Source: Trebonia sp036276115
GTDB lineage: Bacteria; Actinomycetota; Actinomycetes; Streptosporangiales; Streptosporangiaceae
Length of the DNA: 56,737 nt
Reading direction: 5' to 3'
NCBI GenBank assembly: GCA_036276115.1
Contig: DATBEM010000099.1
Coordinates: forward strand, 1-56,737
The number at the start of each line of letters is the position of its first letter. Position 1 is the stretch's first letter. Under the pieces are notes generated by a model. It was not told where the DNA came from, made no database searches, and saw only the letters and a list, made by a program, of their open reading frames with translations. The translations under genes and the position numbers were made by a program. Below, one piece after another: positions 24,162 to 31,075 of the stretch.

Positions 24162-24404
24162 GTGCTTGAGGAGGCCCTCGAGCACCTAGTCCGGGGAATC
24201 GTCGGGCATCCCGACGACGTCCGGGTGGCGCAGCGCATGCTGCGCCGCGGCAACGTCCTCGAGGTCCGGGTCCACCCCGACGACCTCGGCAAGGTCATCG
24301 GCCGGGGCGGGCGCACGGCCCGCGCGCTGCGGACCGTGGTCGGCTCCCTCGCCGGGGGCCACCATGTCCGCATCGACCTGCTGGAGACCGGCGAGGTCCG
24401 CTAG
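24162..24404 (+). CDS. khpA: KH-domain RNA-binding protein (YlqC/KhpA family)
   Basis: An 80-residue single-KH protein. GTG at 24162 gives the conserved actinobacterial start MLEEALEHLVRGIVGHPDDV; the GxxG RNA-binding loop is IGRGGRTARALR. KhpA-type proteins bind RNA, often as a pair with KhpB, and influence cell division and translation in Gram-positive bacteria. It lies between rpsP and rimM, its standard position, one base after the rpsP stop, so translation is probably coupled. Confidence 0.9.
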   Translation: MLEEALEHLVRGIVGHPDDVRVAQRMLRRGNVLEVRVHPDDLGKVIGRGGRTARALRTVVGSLAGGHHVRIDLLETGEVR

Positions 24405-24412
24405 GCCCGCCC

Positions 24413-24985
24413 GTGGATCCGACCTCTAGTACCCCGCCAGCCGCTAGTACCCCGCCGGCCGCGCCGGTTGTCGTCGGGCGGATCGGGCGGCCGCACGGCG
24501 TCCGCGGTGAGGTCGTGGTCGGCGTCCGCACCGACGAGCCGGAGGCGAGGTTCGCGATCGGCGCCCGGGTGGACACCGACCCGGCCGGCGTTGGCCCGCT
24601 GAAGGTGGCGGCCCGGCGCTGGCAATCGGGGGAGCTGGTCATCCGGTTCGCGGGCATCCGCGACCGGACGAGGGCGGCCGAGCTCGGCGGTACCTGGCTG
24701 ACCGTCGACTCGGCGACCCTGGAACCGGTGGACGACCCCGATGAGTTCCGTGACCACGAGCTGATCGGCCTCGCCGTCCGCACCGCGGCCGGGGTGGCCG
24801 TCGGGGTCGTCACCGATGTCTTGCACCACGGGCAGGACCTGCTGGCCATCAAGCGGGCCGCGGCCGGGGCGCCGGAGCTTCTCGTGCCATTCGTCAAGGC
24901 GATCGTCCCCGAGGTGGACATCGCCGGGGGCACGCTCGTCATTGACCCCCCGCCCGGCCTGCTCAACCCCGACGAGGCCGAGTAA
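24413..24985 (+). CDS. rimM: ribosome maturation factor RimM
   Basis: A 190-residue 16S rRNA processing factor that assists maturation of the 30S head through S19. The N-terminal RimM domain has VVVGRIGRPHGVRGEVVVGV, and the C-terminal PRC-barrel contains DHELIGLAV and PFVKAIVPEVD. The GTG start lies 8 bases after the KH gene; the first ~18 residues are Ser/Pro/Ala-rich and include a small DNA duplication (AGTACCCCGCC twice). Part of the rpsP operon. Confidence 0.93.
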   Translation: MDPTSSTPPAASTPPAAPVVVGRIGRPHGVRGEVVVGVRTDEPEARFAIGARVDTDPAGVGPLKVAARRWQSGELVIRFAGIRDRTRAAELGGTWLTVDSATLEPVDDPDEFRDHELIGLAVRTAAGVAVGVVTDVLHHGQDLLAIKRAAAGAPELLVPFVKAIVPEVDIAGGTLVIDPPPGLLNPDEAE

Positions 24986-25002
24986 GGCGAGGCGAGCGGC
25001 CA

Positions 25003-25848
25003 GTGCGCGTAGACATCATCACGATCTTCCCCGACTACTTCGGGCTGGCCGGGCAGCCGGCCGGGCCGCTGGGGGTATCCCTCATCGGCAAGGCCGCCGC
25101 CCGCGGCGACCTCGACTTCCGGCTCCACGACCTGCGCCGCTGGACGACCGACGTGCACCACACGGTGGACGACACGCCGTTCGGGGGCGGGCCCGGCATG
25201 GTCATGAAGCCGGACGTGTGGGGGAACGCGCTCGACGACGTCCTCGCGAGCGCCGGGCCGGCCCGGCTCATCATCCCCACGCCCAGCGGGCGGCCGTTCA
25301 CCCAGGAGCTGGCCGCGTCCTACGCCGCCCAGCCCCGGCTCGCCTTCGCCTGCGGGCGGTACGAGGGAATCGACTCCAGGGTCGCCGCCGACACCGCCGG
25401 GCGGATGCCGGTGGACGAGGTCAGCATCGGCGACTACGTGCTGGCCGGCGGCGAGGTCGCGGTCTGCGTCATCCTGGAGGCGGTCTGCCGCCTGCTGCCA
25501 GGGGTGCTCGGCAACGAGCAGTCGGCCGCCGACGACTCCTTCGGCCAGGACGGCAGCAGCGGGCTGCTGGAGGGGCCGGTCTACACCCGCCCCCGGACCT
25601 GGCGCGGGCAGGAGGTGCCGGACATCCTGCTGTCGGGCAACCACCAGGCGATCGCCCGCTGGCGCCGGGACCAGGCGCTGCGGCGGACCGCCGCCGTCCG
25701 GCCCGACCTGGTCAGCCGCCTGGCCGCCACCGGGGCAACGGCCGCCGGGACAGCCGCGGGGACGGCCGGGGGAACCCTGGACAAGCGAGACCGGCAGGTG
25801 CTTTCCGACGCTGGTTTTCCGGTTGGCGGCGAAAGTATGGCACACTAA
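25003..25848 (+). CDS. trmD: tRNA (guanine-N1)-methyltransferase
   Basis: Methylates G37 next to the anticodon using S-adenosylmethionine, preventing frameshifting. The 281-residue protein starts MRVDIITIFPDYF and has the trefoil-knot SPOUT motifs: DDTPFGGGPGMVM, CGRYEGIDSRV, SIGDYVLAGGE and GPVYTRP. The tail after residue ~245 is Ala/Thr/Gly-rich. GTG start, 17 bases after rimM. The last codons overlap what looks like a promoter for rplS (GTATGGCACACTAAA). Confidence 0.95.
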   Translation: MRVDIITIFPDYFGLAGQPAGPLGVSLIGKAAARGDLDFRLHDLRRWTTDVHHTVDDTPFGGGPGMVMKPDVWGNALDDVLASAGPARLIIPTPSGRPFTQELAASYAAQPRLAFACGRYEGIDSRVAADTAGRMPVDEVSIGDYVLAGGEVAVCVILEAVCRLLPGVLGNEQSAADDSFGQDGSSGLLEGPVYTRPRTWRGQEVPDILLSGNHQAIARWRRDQALRRTAAVRPDLVSRLAATGATAAGTAAGTAGGTLDKRDRQVLSDAGFPVGGESMAH

Positions 25849-25982
25849 AGGACGCTGCCCGTACGGGCACCGGCTCTGCTGGGTTGCCCGCGCAGCGGGG
25901 CAGTTGCCTGCAAGCGGGGCGAAACCAGGCTTACACCCAGGCATCCGCTGACGCGCGTGCCTGATCAGGACGAGGAACTTGC

Positions 25983-26342
25983 ATGCATACCGCGATCGCC
26001 GAGATTGAGCAGGCCCAGGTTCGGGATGACATCCCCAGCTTCCGCCCTGGCGACACCCTCAAGGTGCACGTCAAGGTGACGGAGGGCGCCCGCTCTCGGA
26101 TCCAGGTGTTCCAGGGCTTCGTGATCGGTCGCCAGGGTGGTGGCCTGCGGGAGACGTTCACCGTGCGCAAGGTCAGCTACGGCGTGGGCGTTGAGCGGAC
26201 CTTCCCGGTGCACAGCCCGTCGATCGACAAGATCGAGGTCGTCACCCGTGGCCGCGTCCGCCGGGCCAAGCTGTACTACCTGCGTGACCTGCGCGGCAAG
26301 GCCGCCCGCATCAAGGAGCGCCGGGACAACACCGGCAACTGA
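25983..26342 (+). CDS. rplS: 50S ribosomal protein L19
   Basis: A 119-residue L19, located at the subunit interface. The motifs IPSFRPGDTLKVHVKV, RIQVFQGFVIGR and SVGVERTFPVHSPS-type sequence (here GVGVERTFPVHSPSIDKIEV) and RRAKLYYLRDLRGKAARIKE are diagnostic. ATG after GAGGAAC. The 134-base leader after trmD contains several GC-rich inverted repeats (25855-25925), so leader control is possible but not shown. Confidence 0.96.
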   Translation: MHTAIAEIEQAQVRDDIPSFRPGDTLKVHVKVTEGARSRIQVFQGFVIGRQGGGLRETFTVRKVSYGVGVERTFPVHSPSIDKIEVVTRGRVRRAKLYYLRDLRGKAARIKERRDNTGN

Positions 26343-26368
26343 CGCCTGCCCGGAGGGCCGCTCGCCAC

Positions 26369-27574
26369 ATGGACGCCGAGCCGAGCCAGGCGGAAAGCAC
26401 TGGCGCATCGTCCGCGGACACCGCGGGCATGAAGACCTCGGACATCAGCCTCGACTCACCCGACGGCACCGCTGGGAACGGCTCTGCCCGGAACGGCGCC
26501 GCCCGGAACGGCGCCGCCAACGACGGCACCACCAAGGGCGGTGCCGCCGGGAATAGTGCCGCCGGGAGCGGTGCCGCCGGGAATAGTGCCGCCGAGGGCA
26601 GCAGCGTCAAGGACGGCACCCCGAAAGACGGCACCGGGCATGACCGGGCCGGGCACGACGGCGCCGGCGAGGATGACGCCGCCGAGGATGGCCCTGGCGC
26701 CGATGACGCGGGCGACGGCGGCGACGGCGCTGATGCCGCCGACAGCGAGGCGGGCGGCAAGGGCCGCAAGCGCAAGCGGTCCTTCTTCCGCGAGCTGGTC
26801 GTCGTCGTGGTGGCCGCGCTGGTCCTGACCATCCTCATCAAGGCGTTCCTGGTCCAGGTCTTCAGCATCCCGTCGGCGTCGATGGAGAACACCCTCCAGA
26901 TCAACGACCGCATCCTGGTCAACCGGCTGGTCTACCACCTGCGCGGCATCGACCGGGGCGACGTCGTCGTGTTCAGCGGCGACGGGTCGTGGGGTCCCGA
27001 GCCGCCGCCCCCGCCGAGCAACCCGGTGGCGAAGGCGTGGGACGACTTCACCGACCTGGTCGGCGTCTCCGCCCCCGGCACCGACTACGTCAAGCGCGTG
27101 ATCGGGCTGCCCGGCGACCACGTCGCGTGCTGCACCGCGGGGGGACAGCTCACCGTCAACGGCGTCCCCCTCAGCGAGTCGTCCTACCTGTACCCGGGGG
27201 ACACGTCCGGCTCGGGCGACCCGCGCCCGTACAACATCACCGTGCCTCCCGGCCGGCTGTTCGTGCTCGGCGACCACCGGTCGGACTCGGCCGACTCGCG
27301 GTACCACTTCGAGACCACCCCGGGGATACCCGGGAGCACTCCCGACGGCACCATCCCGGAGAACGAGGTCGTCGGCCGCGCGTTCGTCATCATCTGGCCG
27401 ACTTCCCGCATCGGCGACCTGCCGATCCCCAACACGTTCAAGCAGCCGGCCCTCCAGGCAGCCGCCGCGGCCGTCACCTACGGGCCCGCCGCCACCGCCG
27501 GGCCGGCCGCCGCCGGGCTGCTCGTCTGGCGGCGCAAGCGCGCCCGCCGCCGGGCCGGCCGCAGCCACCCGTAG
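26369..27574 (+). CDS. lepB: signal peptidase I (first of two)
   Basis: Membrane protease that cleaves signal peptides of exported proteins. The 401-residue protein has a ~135-residue hydrophilic N-terminal segment of tandem pentapeptides, a membrane span (142-163), nucleophile Ser171 (PSASMENTL), general base Lys242 (DYVKRVIGLPGDHV), the GDHRSDSADSR box, and a second hydrophobic stretch near the C-terminus. ATG start 27 bases after rplS. Tandem signal peptidase genes at this place are usual in actinomycetes; the long N-terminal repeats are not a catalytic part. Confidence 0.93.
   Translation: MDAEPSQAESTGASSADTAGMKTSDISLDSPDGTAGNGSARNGAARNGAANDGTTKGGAAGNSAAGSGAAGNSAAEGSSVKDGTPKDGTGHDRAGHDGAGEDDAAEDGPGADDAGDGGDGADAADSEAGGKGRKRKRSFFRELVVVVVAALVLTILIKAFLVQVFSIPSASMENTLQINDRILVNRLVYHLRGIDRGDVVVFSGDGSWGPEPPPPPSNPVAKAWDDFTDLVGVSAPGTDYVKRVIGLPGDHVACCTAGGQLTVNGVPLSESSYLYPGDTSGSGDPRPYNITVPPGRLFVLGDHRSDSADSRYHFETTPGIPGSTPDGTIPENEVVGRAFVIIWPTSRIGDLPIPNTFKQPALQAAAAAVTYGPAATAGPAAAGLLVWRRKRARRRAGRSHP
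26459..26713 (+). repeat. 15-bp-period pentapeptide repeats inside lepB
   Basis: Residues 31-115 of the first signal peptidase fall into about 17 consecutive five-residue units such as GNGSA, RNGAA, RNGAA, NDGTT, KGGAA, GNSAA, GSGAA, GNSAA, then diverging to KDGTP, HDGAG and EDGPG. At DNA level neighbouring units (for example GGGAATAGTGCCGCC twice) are nearly identical, so duplication was recent at the 5' part and older towards the 3' part. Confidence 0.85.
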
Positions 27575-27605
27575 CAGGTTCCCCGCCCGCCGGAGGTGCT
27601 CTCAA

Positions 27606-27625
27606 CGCGCCTTCAGGAAGGCGCG
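27606..27625. other. perfect hairpin between the two signal peptidase genes
   Basis: CGCGCCTTC (27606-27614) and GAAGGCGCG (27617-27625) are perfect complements separated by two bases. It lies 31 bases after the first lepB and lacks a T-run; it may be a weak terminator or an mRNA-stability element. Confidence 0.45.
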
Positions 27626-27688
27626 CTACGCTCGATGAGCGATGACTAATGACGGACGCGAGGGCTGCGGGCGCCAAGGGGGACTCCG

Positions 27689-29065
27689 ATGAGCGGAACC
27701 GGCTTCCCCGTGGGCTGGTCCTCCGGCCCTCCCGACCGCCCCGACGGCTCGCCCCCGTGGGAGCAGGGCGGGCCAGCCGACGGCAGCCCGGATGGTACCC
27801 GGCGGCGACCCGGGCCCGGCGGCCGGCGCGGTAACCCGGCTACCGACGAGACCGCCGCCGACGGGTTCCCCGCGATCTCACGGCAACCCCGTCACCCCGG
27901 CGGGCGCCGCGACGCCGGCTCCGGCCGGCGCCCTGACCCCGGGCACCGCGACCCCGGGCCTGGCCGTCCCGACGGCGACGAGACCGCCCTCGATGCCTTC
28001 ACCCCGCTTCCCCGCTCCGCCCGCGACGCCGGCGGTGCCCCGCCCGGCCCCCCGCGAGGCCGCCTCCCGGCCGATGATCCCGCCCTCGGCCGCAGGCCAC
28101 CGGGCAGCCCCGAGGACAGCGACGGCGGCCAGCCGGGCGGTGACCAGGATGACGAAGACGAGGCCGGGCGGCGCAAGCTCCCGGGCGGGACTCACCGGGC
28201 CGCGCCGGGCTCCGGCAAGGGCAAGCGGAAGCGCGGCATCTGGCGCGAGCTGCCGGTGCTGGTCGTCATCGCGGTGGTCCTCGCCCTGGTCATCAAGACC
28301 TACGTGATCCAGGCGTTCTACATCCCGTCGGGGTCGATGCAGAACACCCTCGCCATCGGCGACCGGGTGCTGATCAACAAGGTCGTCTACCACACCCGCG
28401 GCATCGAGCGTGGTGACATCGTGGTCTTCGACGGGACCGGATCCTGGGACTTCGGCCAGCCGGCGGCCCCCTCGAACCCCTTCGTGCGCTTCTTCGACGC
28501 CCTGGAGGGGGTCGTCGGCCTCACGCACTCCTCCGACATCTACATCAAGCGGGTGATCGGGCTGCCCGGCGACCACGTCGCCTGCTGCACCATGGCGGGC
28601 CAGGTAACCGTCAACGGCACCCCGCTCAGCGAGCAGCCTTACCTGTACCCCGGCAACGCCCCCTCTCAGACGAAGTTCAGCGTCGTCATCCCGCCCGGAC
28701 GGCTGTGGGTGATGGGCGACCACCGGGACGTGTCCTGGGACTCCCGGGGCCACCAGGGTGATCCCGGCGGCGGCACGATCCCGCAGAGCGGGGTGATCGG
28801 CCGGGCGTTCGTCATCATCTGGCCGCCGAGCAAGTGGGGCTTCCTGAACATCCCCGCCACCTTCAGCCAGCCGCAGCTGAGCGGCTCCGCCGCGGCCGCC
28901 CTCGACGGGGCGGAGCCCGGCGACCGGGCCGTCGCCGTCCAGCCGGCCTGGTCGCCGCTGCCGCTGGCGCTCGGGACGGCCGGGGCGGTCCCGCTGACGT
29001 GGCTTCAGCGCCGGGCGCGCCGGCGCCGGGACCGCTCGCCGTCGCGACGGCGCGGCGGCGGGTGA
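27689..29065 (+). CDS. lepB: signal peptidase I (second of two)
   Basis: A 458-residue paralogue of the preceding signal peptidase. A Pro/Gly/Arg/Asp-rich N-terminal region (1-180, no simple repeat) precedes one membrane span (about 187-205), nucleophile Ser216 (PSGSMQNTL), Lys287 (IYIKRVIGLPGDHV) and MGDHRDVSWDSR; a hydrophobic segment and a basic tail end the protein. ATG after GGGGGACT. The N-terminal regions of the two copies are unrelated while the catalytic cores are close, suggesting tandem duplication followed by free divergence of the cytoplasmic part. Confidence 0.93.
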   Translation: MSGTGFPVGWSSGPPDRPDGSPPWEQGGPADGSPDGTRRRPGPGGRRGNPATDETAADGFPAISRQPRHPGGRRDAGSGRRPDPGHRDPGPGRPDGDETALDAFTPLPRSARDAGGAPPGPPRGRLPADDPALGRRPPGSPEDSDGGQPGGDQDDEDEAGRRKLPGGTHRAAPGSGKGKRKRGIWRELPVLVVIAVVLALVIKTYVIQAFYIPSGSMQNTLAIGDRVLINKVVYHTRGIERGDIVVFDGTGSWDFGQPAAPSNPFVRFFDALEGVVGLTHSSDIYIKRVIGLPGDHVACCTMAGQVTVNGTPLSEQPYLYPGNAPSQTKFSVVIPPGRLWVMGDHRDVSWDSRGHQGDPGGGTIPQSGVIGRAFVIIWPPSKWGFLNIPATFSQPQLSGSAAAALDGAEPGDRAVAVQPAWSPLPLALGTAGAVPLTWLQRRARRRRDRSPSRRRGGG

Positions 29066-29144
29066 CGATGAGGGCGGCCGGTGCCGAATAAGCGGAAAAG
29101 AGGGGGGCCGCACGGTCCGCTGGTGGCGTACGCTGCGAAGTGAA

Positions 29145-29876
29145 ATGGTCCAGCATGGGTTCACGCCGCGGCGGAATGCCGGCCTTGCCGCCTACGAGAA
29201 CGTGCTCGCACGGGCAGGGCTGACGCCGGTGGCGGGCATAGACGAGGCCGGGCGGGGCGCGTGCGCCGGCCCGCTCGTGGTGGCCGCCGTCGTCCTCGGG
29301 GACCGGGCGATCCGGAAGGTCCCGGGGCTGGCCGACTCCAAGCTGCTGACCCCCCAGGCCCGTGCGGCCGCCTACGCGCTGATCGTCGCGCACGCGGCGG
29401 ACTGGCACGCGGTGACGATCCCGGCGGCGGAGATCGACGCCCGGGGGCTGCACGTGTGCAACGTGGAGGGGATGCGCCGGGCCTGCGCGGGCCTGGCGAC
29501 CCGGGCCGGCTACGTGCTGACGGACGGCTTCCCGGTCCGCGGGCTCGGGGCGCCGGCCCTCGCGGTCTGGAAGGGCGACCAGGTCGCCGCGTCGGTCGCG
29601 GCGGCGTCCATCGTTGCCAAGGTGACCAGGGACAGGATGATGCGGGAGCTGGACGAGCGTTATCCCGTGTATGGATTTGACCGTCATAAGGGGTATGTCA
29701 CGGGCGAGCACCTGCGGGCGCTGGACGAGGCCGGGCCGTGCCCCGAGCACCGCCGGTCGTTTCGCTGCGTGCCCGGCGGGCCCTGCGGTGACGGGGCGCT
29801 GGCCGCCAGCGTCGTGGCGGGCGGCGGCTTGGCTGGCGAGGCCGGGATTGCGGAGCCCGGACTGGAGGGAGAATAG
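29145..29876 (+). CDS. rnhB: ribonuclease HII
   Basis: Removes RNA from RNA-DNA hybrids, including single misincorporated ribonucleotides. The 243-residue protein carries the catalytic start GIDEAGRGACAGPLV (D33, E34), LADSKLLT, YVLTDGF and the conserved SIVAKVTRDRMM, YGFDRHKGYVT. ATG start; the next gene follows after 5 bases. The C-terminal ~30 residues are a variable tail. Sits between lepB and DUF2469 as in most actinobacteria. Confidence 0.94.
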   Translation: MVQHGFTPRRNAGLAAYENVLARAGLTPVAGIDEAGRGACAGPLVVAAVVLGDRAIRKVPGLADSKLLTPQARAAAYALIVAHAADWHAVTIPAAEIDARGLHVCNVEGMRRACAGLATRAGYVLTDGFPVRGLGAPALAVWKGDQVAASVAAASIVAKVTRDRMMRELDERYPVYGFDRHKGYVTGEHLRALDEAGPCPEHRRSFRCVPGGPCGDGALAASVVAGGGLAGEAGIAEPGLEGE

Positions 29877-29881
29877 GGGAC

Positions 29882-30211
29882 ATGAGCGCGGAAGACCTGG
29901 AGAAGTACGAAGCAGAGATGGAGCTTCAGCTCTACCGCGAGTACCGCGACGTGGTCGGCCTGTTCACCCATGTCGTCGAGACTGAGCGCAGGTTCTACCT
30001 GACCAACGATGTCGAGATGAACGTGCGCGCCGCGGAGAACGGGGAGGTGTTCTTCGAGGTCGTCATGCACGACGCCTGGGTGTGGGACATGTACCGGCCG
30101 GCGCGGTTCGTCAAGAACGTCCGCGTCGTCACCTTCAAGGACGTCAACATCGAGGAGCTGGCCAAGAGCGACCTCGAACTTCCGGAGGATAAGCCGGGCT
30201 TCTCCGGGTAG
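29882..30211 (+). CDS. DUF2469 family protein
   Basis: A 109-residue, strongly conserved actinobacterial protein (DUF2469; homologue of M. tuberculosis Rv2901c). It begins MSAEDLEKYEAEMELQLYRE and contains VVETERRFYLTNDVE and VVMHDAWVWDMYRP. Function unknown. It almost always follows rnhB, here after 5 bases behind GGGGACATG, so the two are co-translated and may share a nucleic-acid role. No membrane or signal sequence. Confidence 0.93.
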   Translation: MSAEDLEKYEAEMELQLYREYRDVVGLFTHVVETERRFYLTNDVEMNVRAAENGEVFFEVVMHDAWVWDMYRPARFVKNVRVVTFKDVNIEELAKSDLELPEDKPGFSG

Positions 30212-30261
30212 TCGCCTGGCAGGCTTTTTCGAGCGTGAGTGACGAAAGGGGCTGCGACGGC

Positions 30262-30996
30262 ATGCTTGGACTTCCCGATGGGGTGAGCGCGTGCCTCTTC
30301 GACATGGATGGCGTGGTGACTCGCACCGCGACCGTCCACGACGCGGCCTGGAAGGAGATGTTCGACGACTTCCTGCGCTCGCGCGAGCACGGCGGGCAGT
30401 TCGTGCCCTTCGACCCGGTCGAGGACTACGACAGGTACGTGGACGGCAAGCCCCGGCTGGAGGGCACCCGGTCCTTCCTGGAGTCGCGCGGCATCGACCT
30501 GCCCGAGGGGTCGCCGGGGGACAAGCCCGGCGCGGCGACCATCTGGGGGCTGGGCAACCGCAAGAACGACCTCGTGCAGCAGGTCCTCAAGCGCGACGGG
30601 GTCGAGGTCTACGAGGGCTCGCGGCGCTACCTGGCCGCCGTGCGGGCGGCCGGGCTGCGGACCGCGATCGTCTCCTCCAGCGCCAACACGGCCCAGGTGC
30701 TGGCGGCCGGGCGGGTGGCGGACCTGTTCGACGTGCGGGTCGACCACCAGGTCGCGGAAGACCGCGGCCTGCACGGCAAGCCGGCCCCCGACACCTACCT
30801 CGCCGCCGCCCGGCTGCTGGGCGTGGCGCCGTCGGCCGCCGCCGTCTTCGAGGACGCGCTGGCCGGGGTCGAGGCCGGCCGGGCGGGGAAGTTCGGCGCC
30901 GTGGTCGGAGTGGACCGGGTCGGGCAGGCGGGGCAGCTGCGCGACCATGGCGCGACGATCGTGGTCAAGGACCTGGCCGACCTGCTGGACGATTAG
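30262..30996 (+). CDS. pgmB: beta-phosphoglucomutase family HAD hydrolase
   Basis: HAD-superfamily phosphomutase expected to convert beta-glucose 1-phosphate to glucose 6-phosphate. ATG at 30262 (after AAAGGGG) gives MLGLPDGVSACLFDMDGVVT with nucleophile D14 and acid/base D16; an upstream GTG at 30235 is possible. Further motifs: SSSANT, HGKPAPDTYLAAA and VFEDALAGVEAG. It is directly upstream of a GH65 phosphorylase, which releases beta-glucose 1-phosphate, so the two form one pathway. Length 244 residues is normal. Confidence 0.9.
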   Translation: MLGLPDGVSACLFDMDGVVTRTATVHDAAWKEMFDDFLRSREHGGQFVPFDPVEDYDRYVDGKPRLEGTRSFLESRGIDLPEGSPGDKPGAATIWGLGNRKNDLVQQVLKRDGVEVYEGSRRYLAAVRAAGLRTAIVSSSANTAQVLAAGRVADLFDVRVDHQVAEDRGLHGKPAPDTYLAAARLLGVAPSAAAVFEDALAGVEAGRAGKFGAVVGVDRVGQAGQLRDHGATIVVKDLADLLDD

Positions 30997-31075
30997 CCGT
31001 CTTCCGGTCAGGTAGCAGGCCTTCCGGGCAACTGACGGACGCGCGGCGCGGCCGTGCCTACGTGGAGCGAGGACT

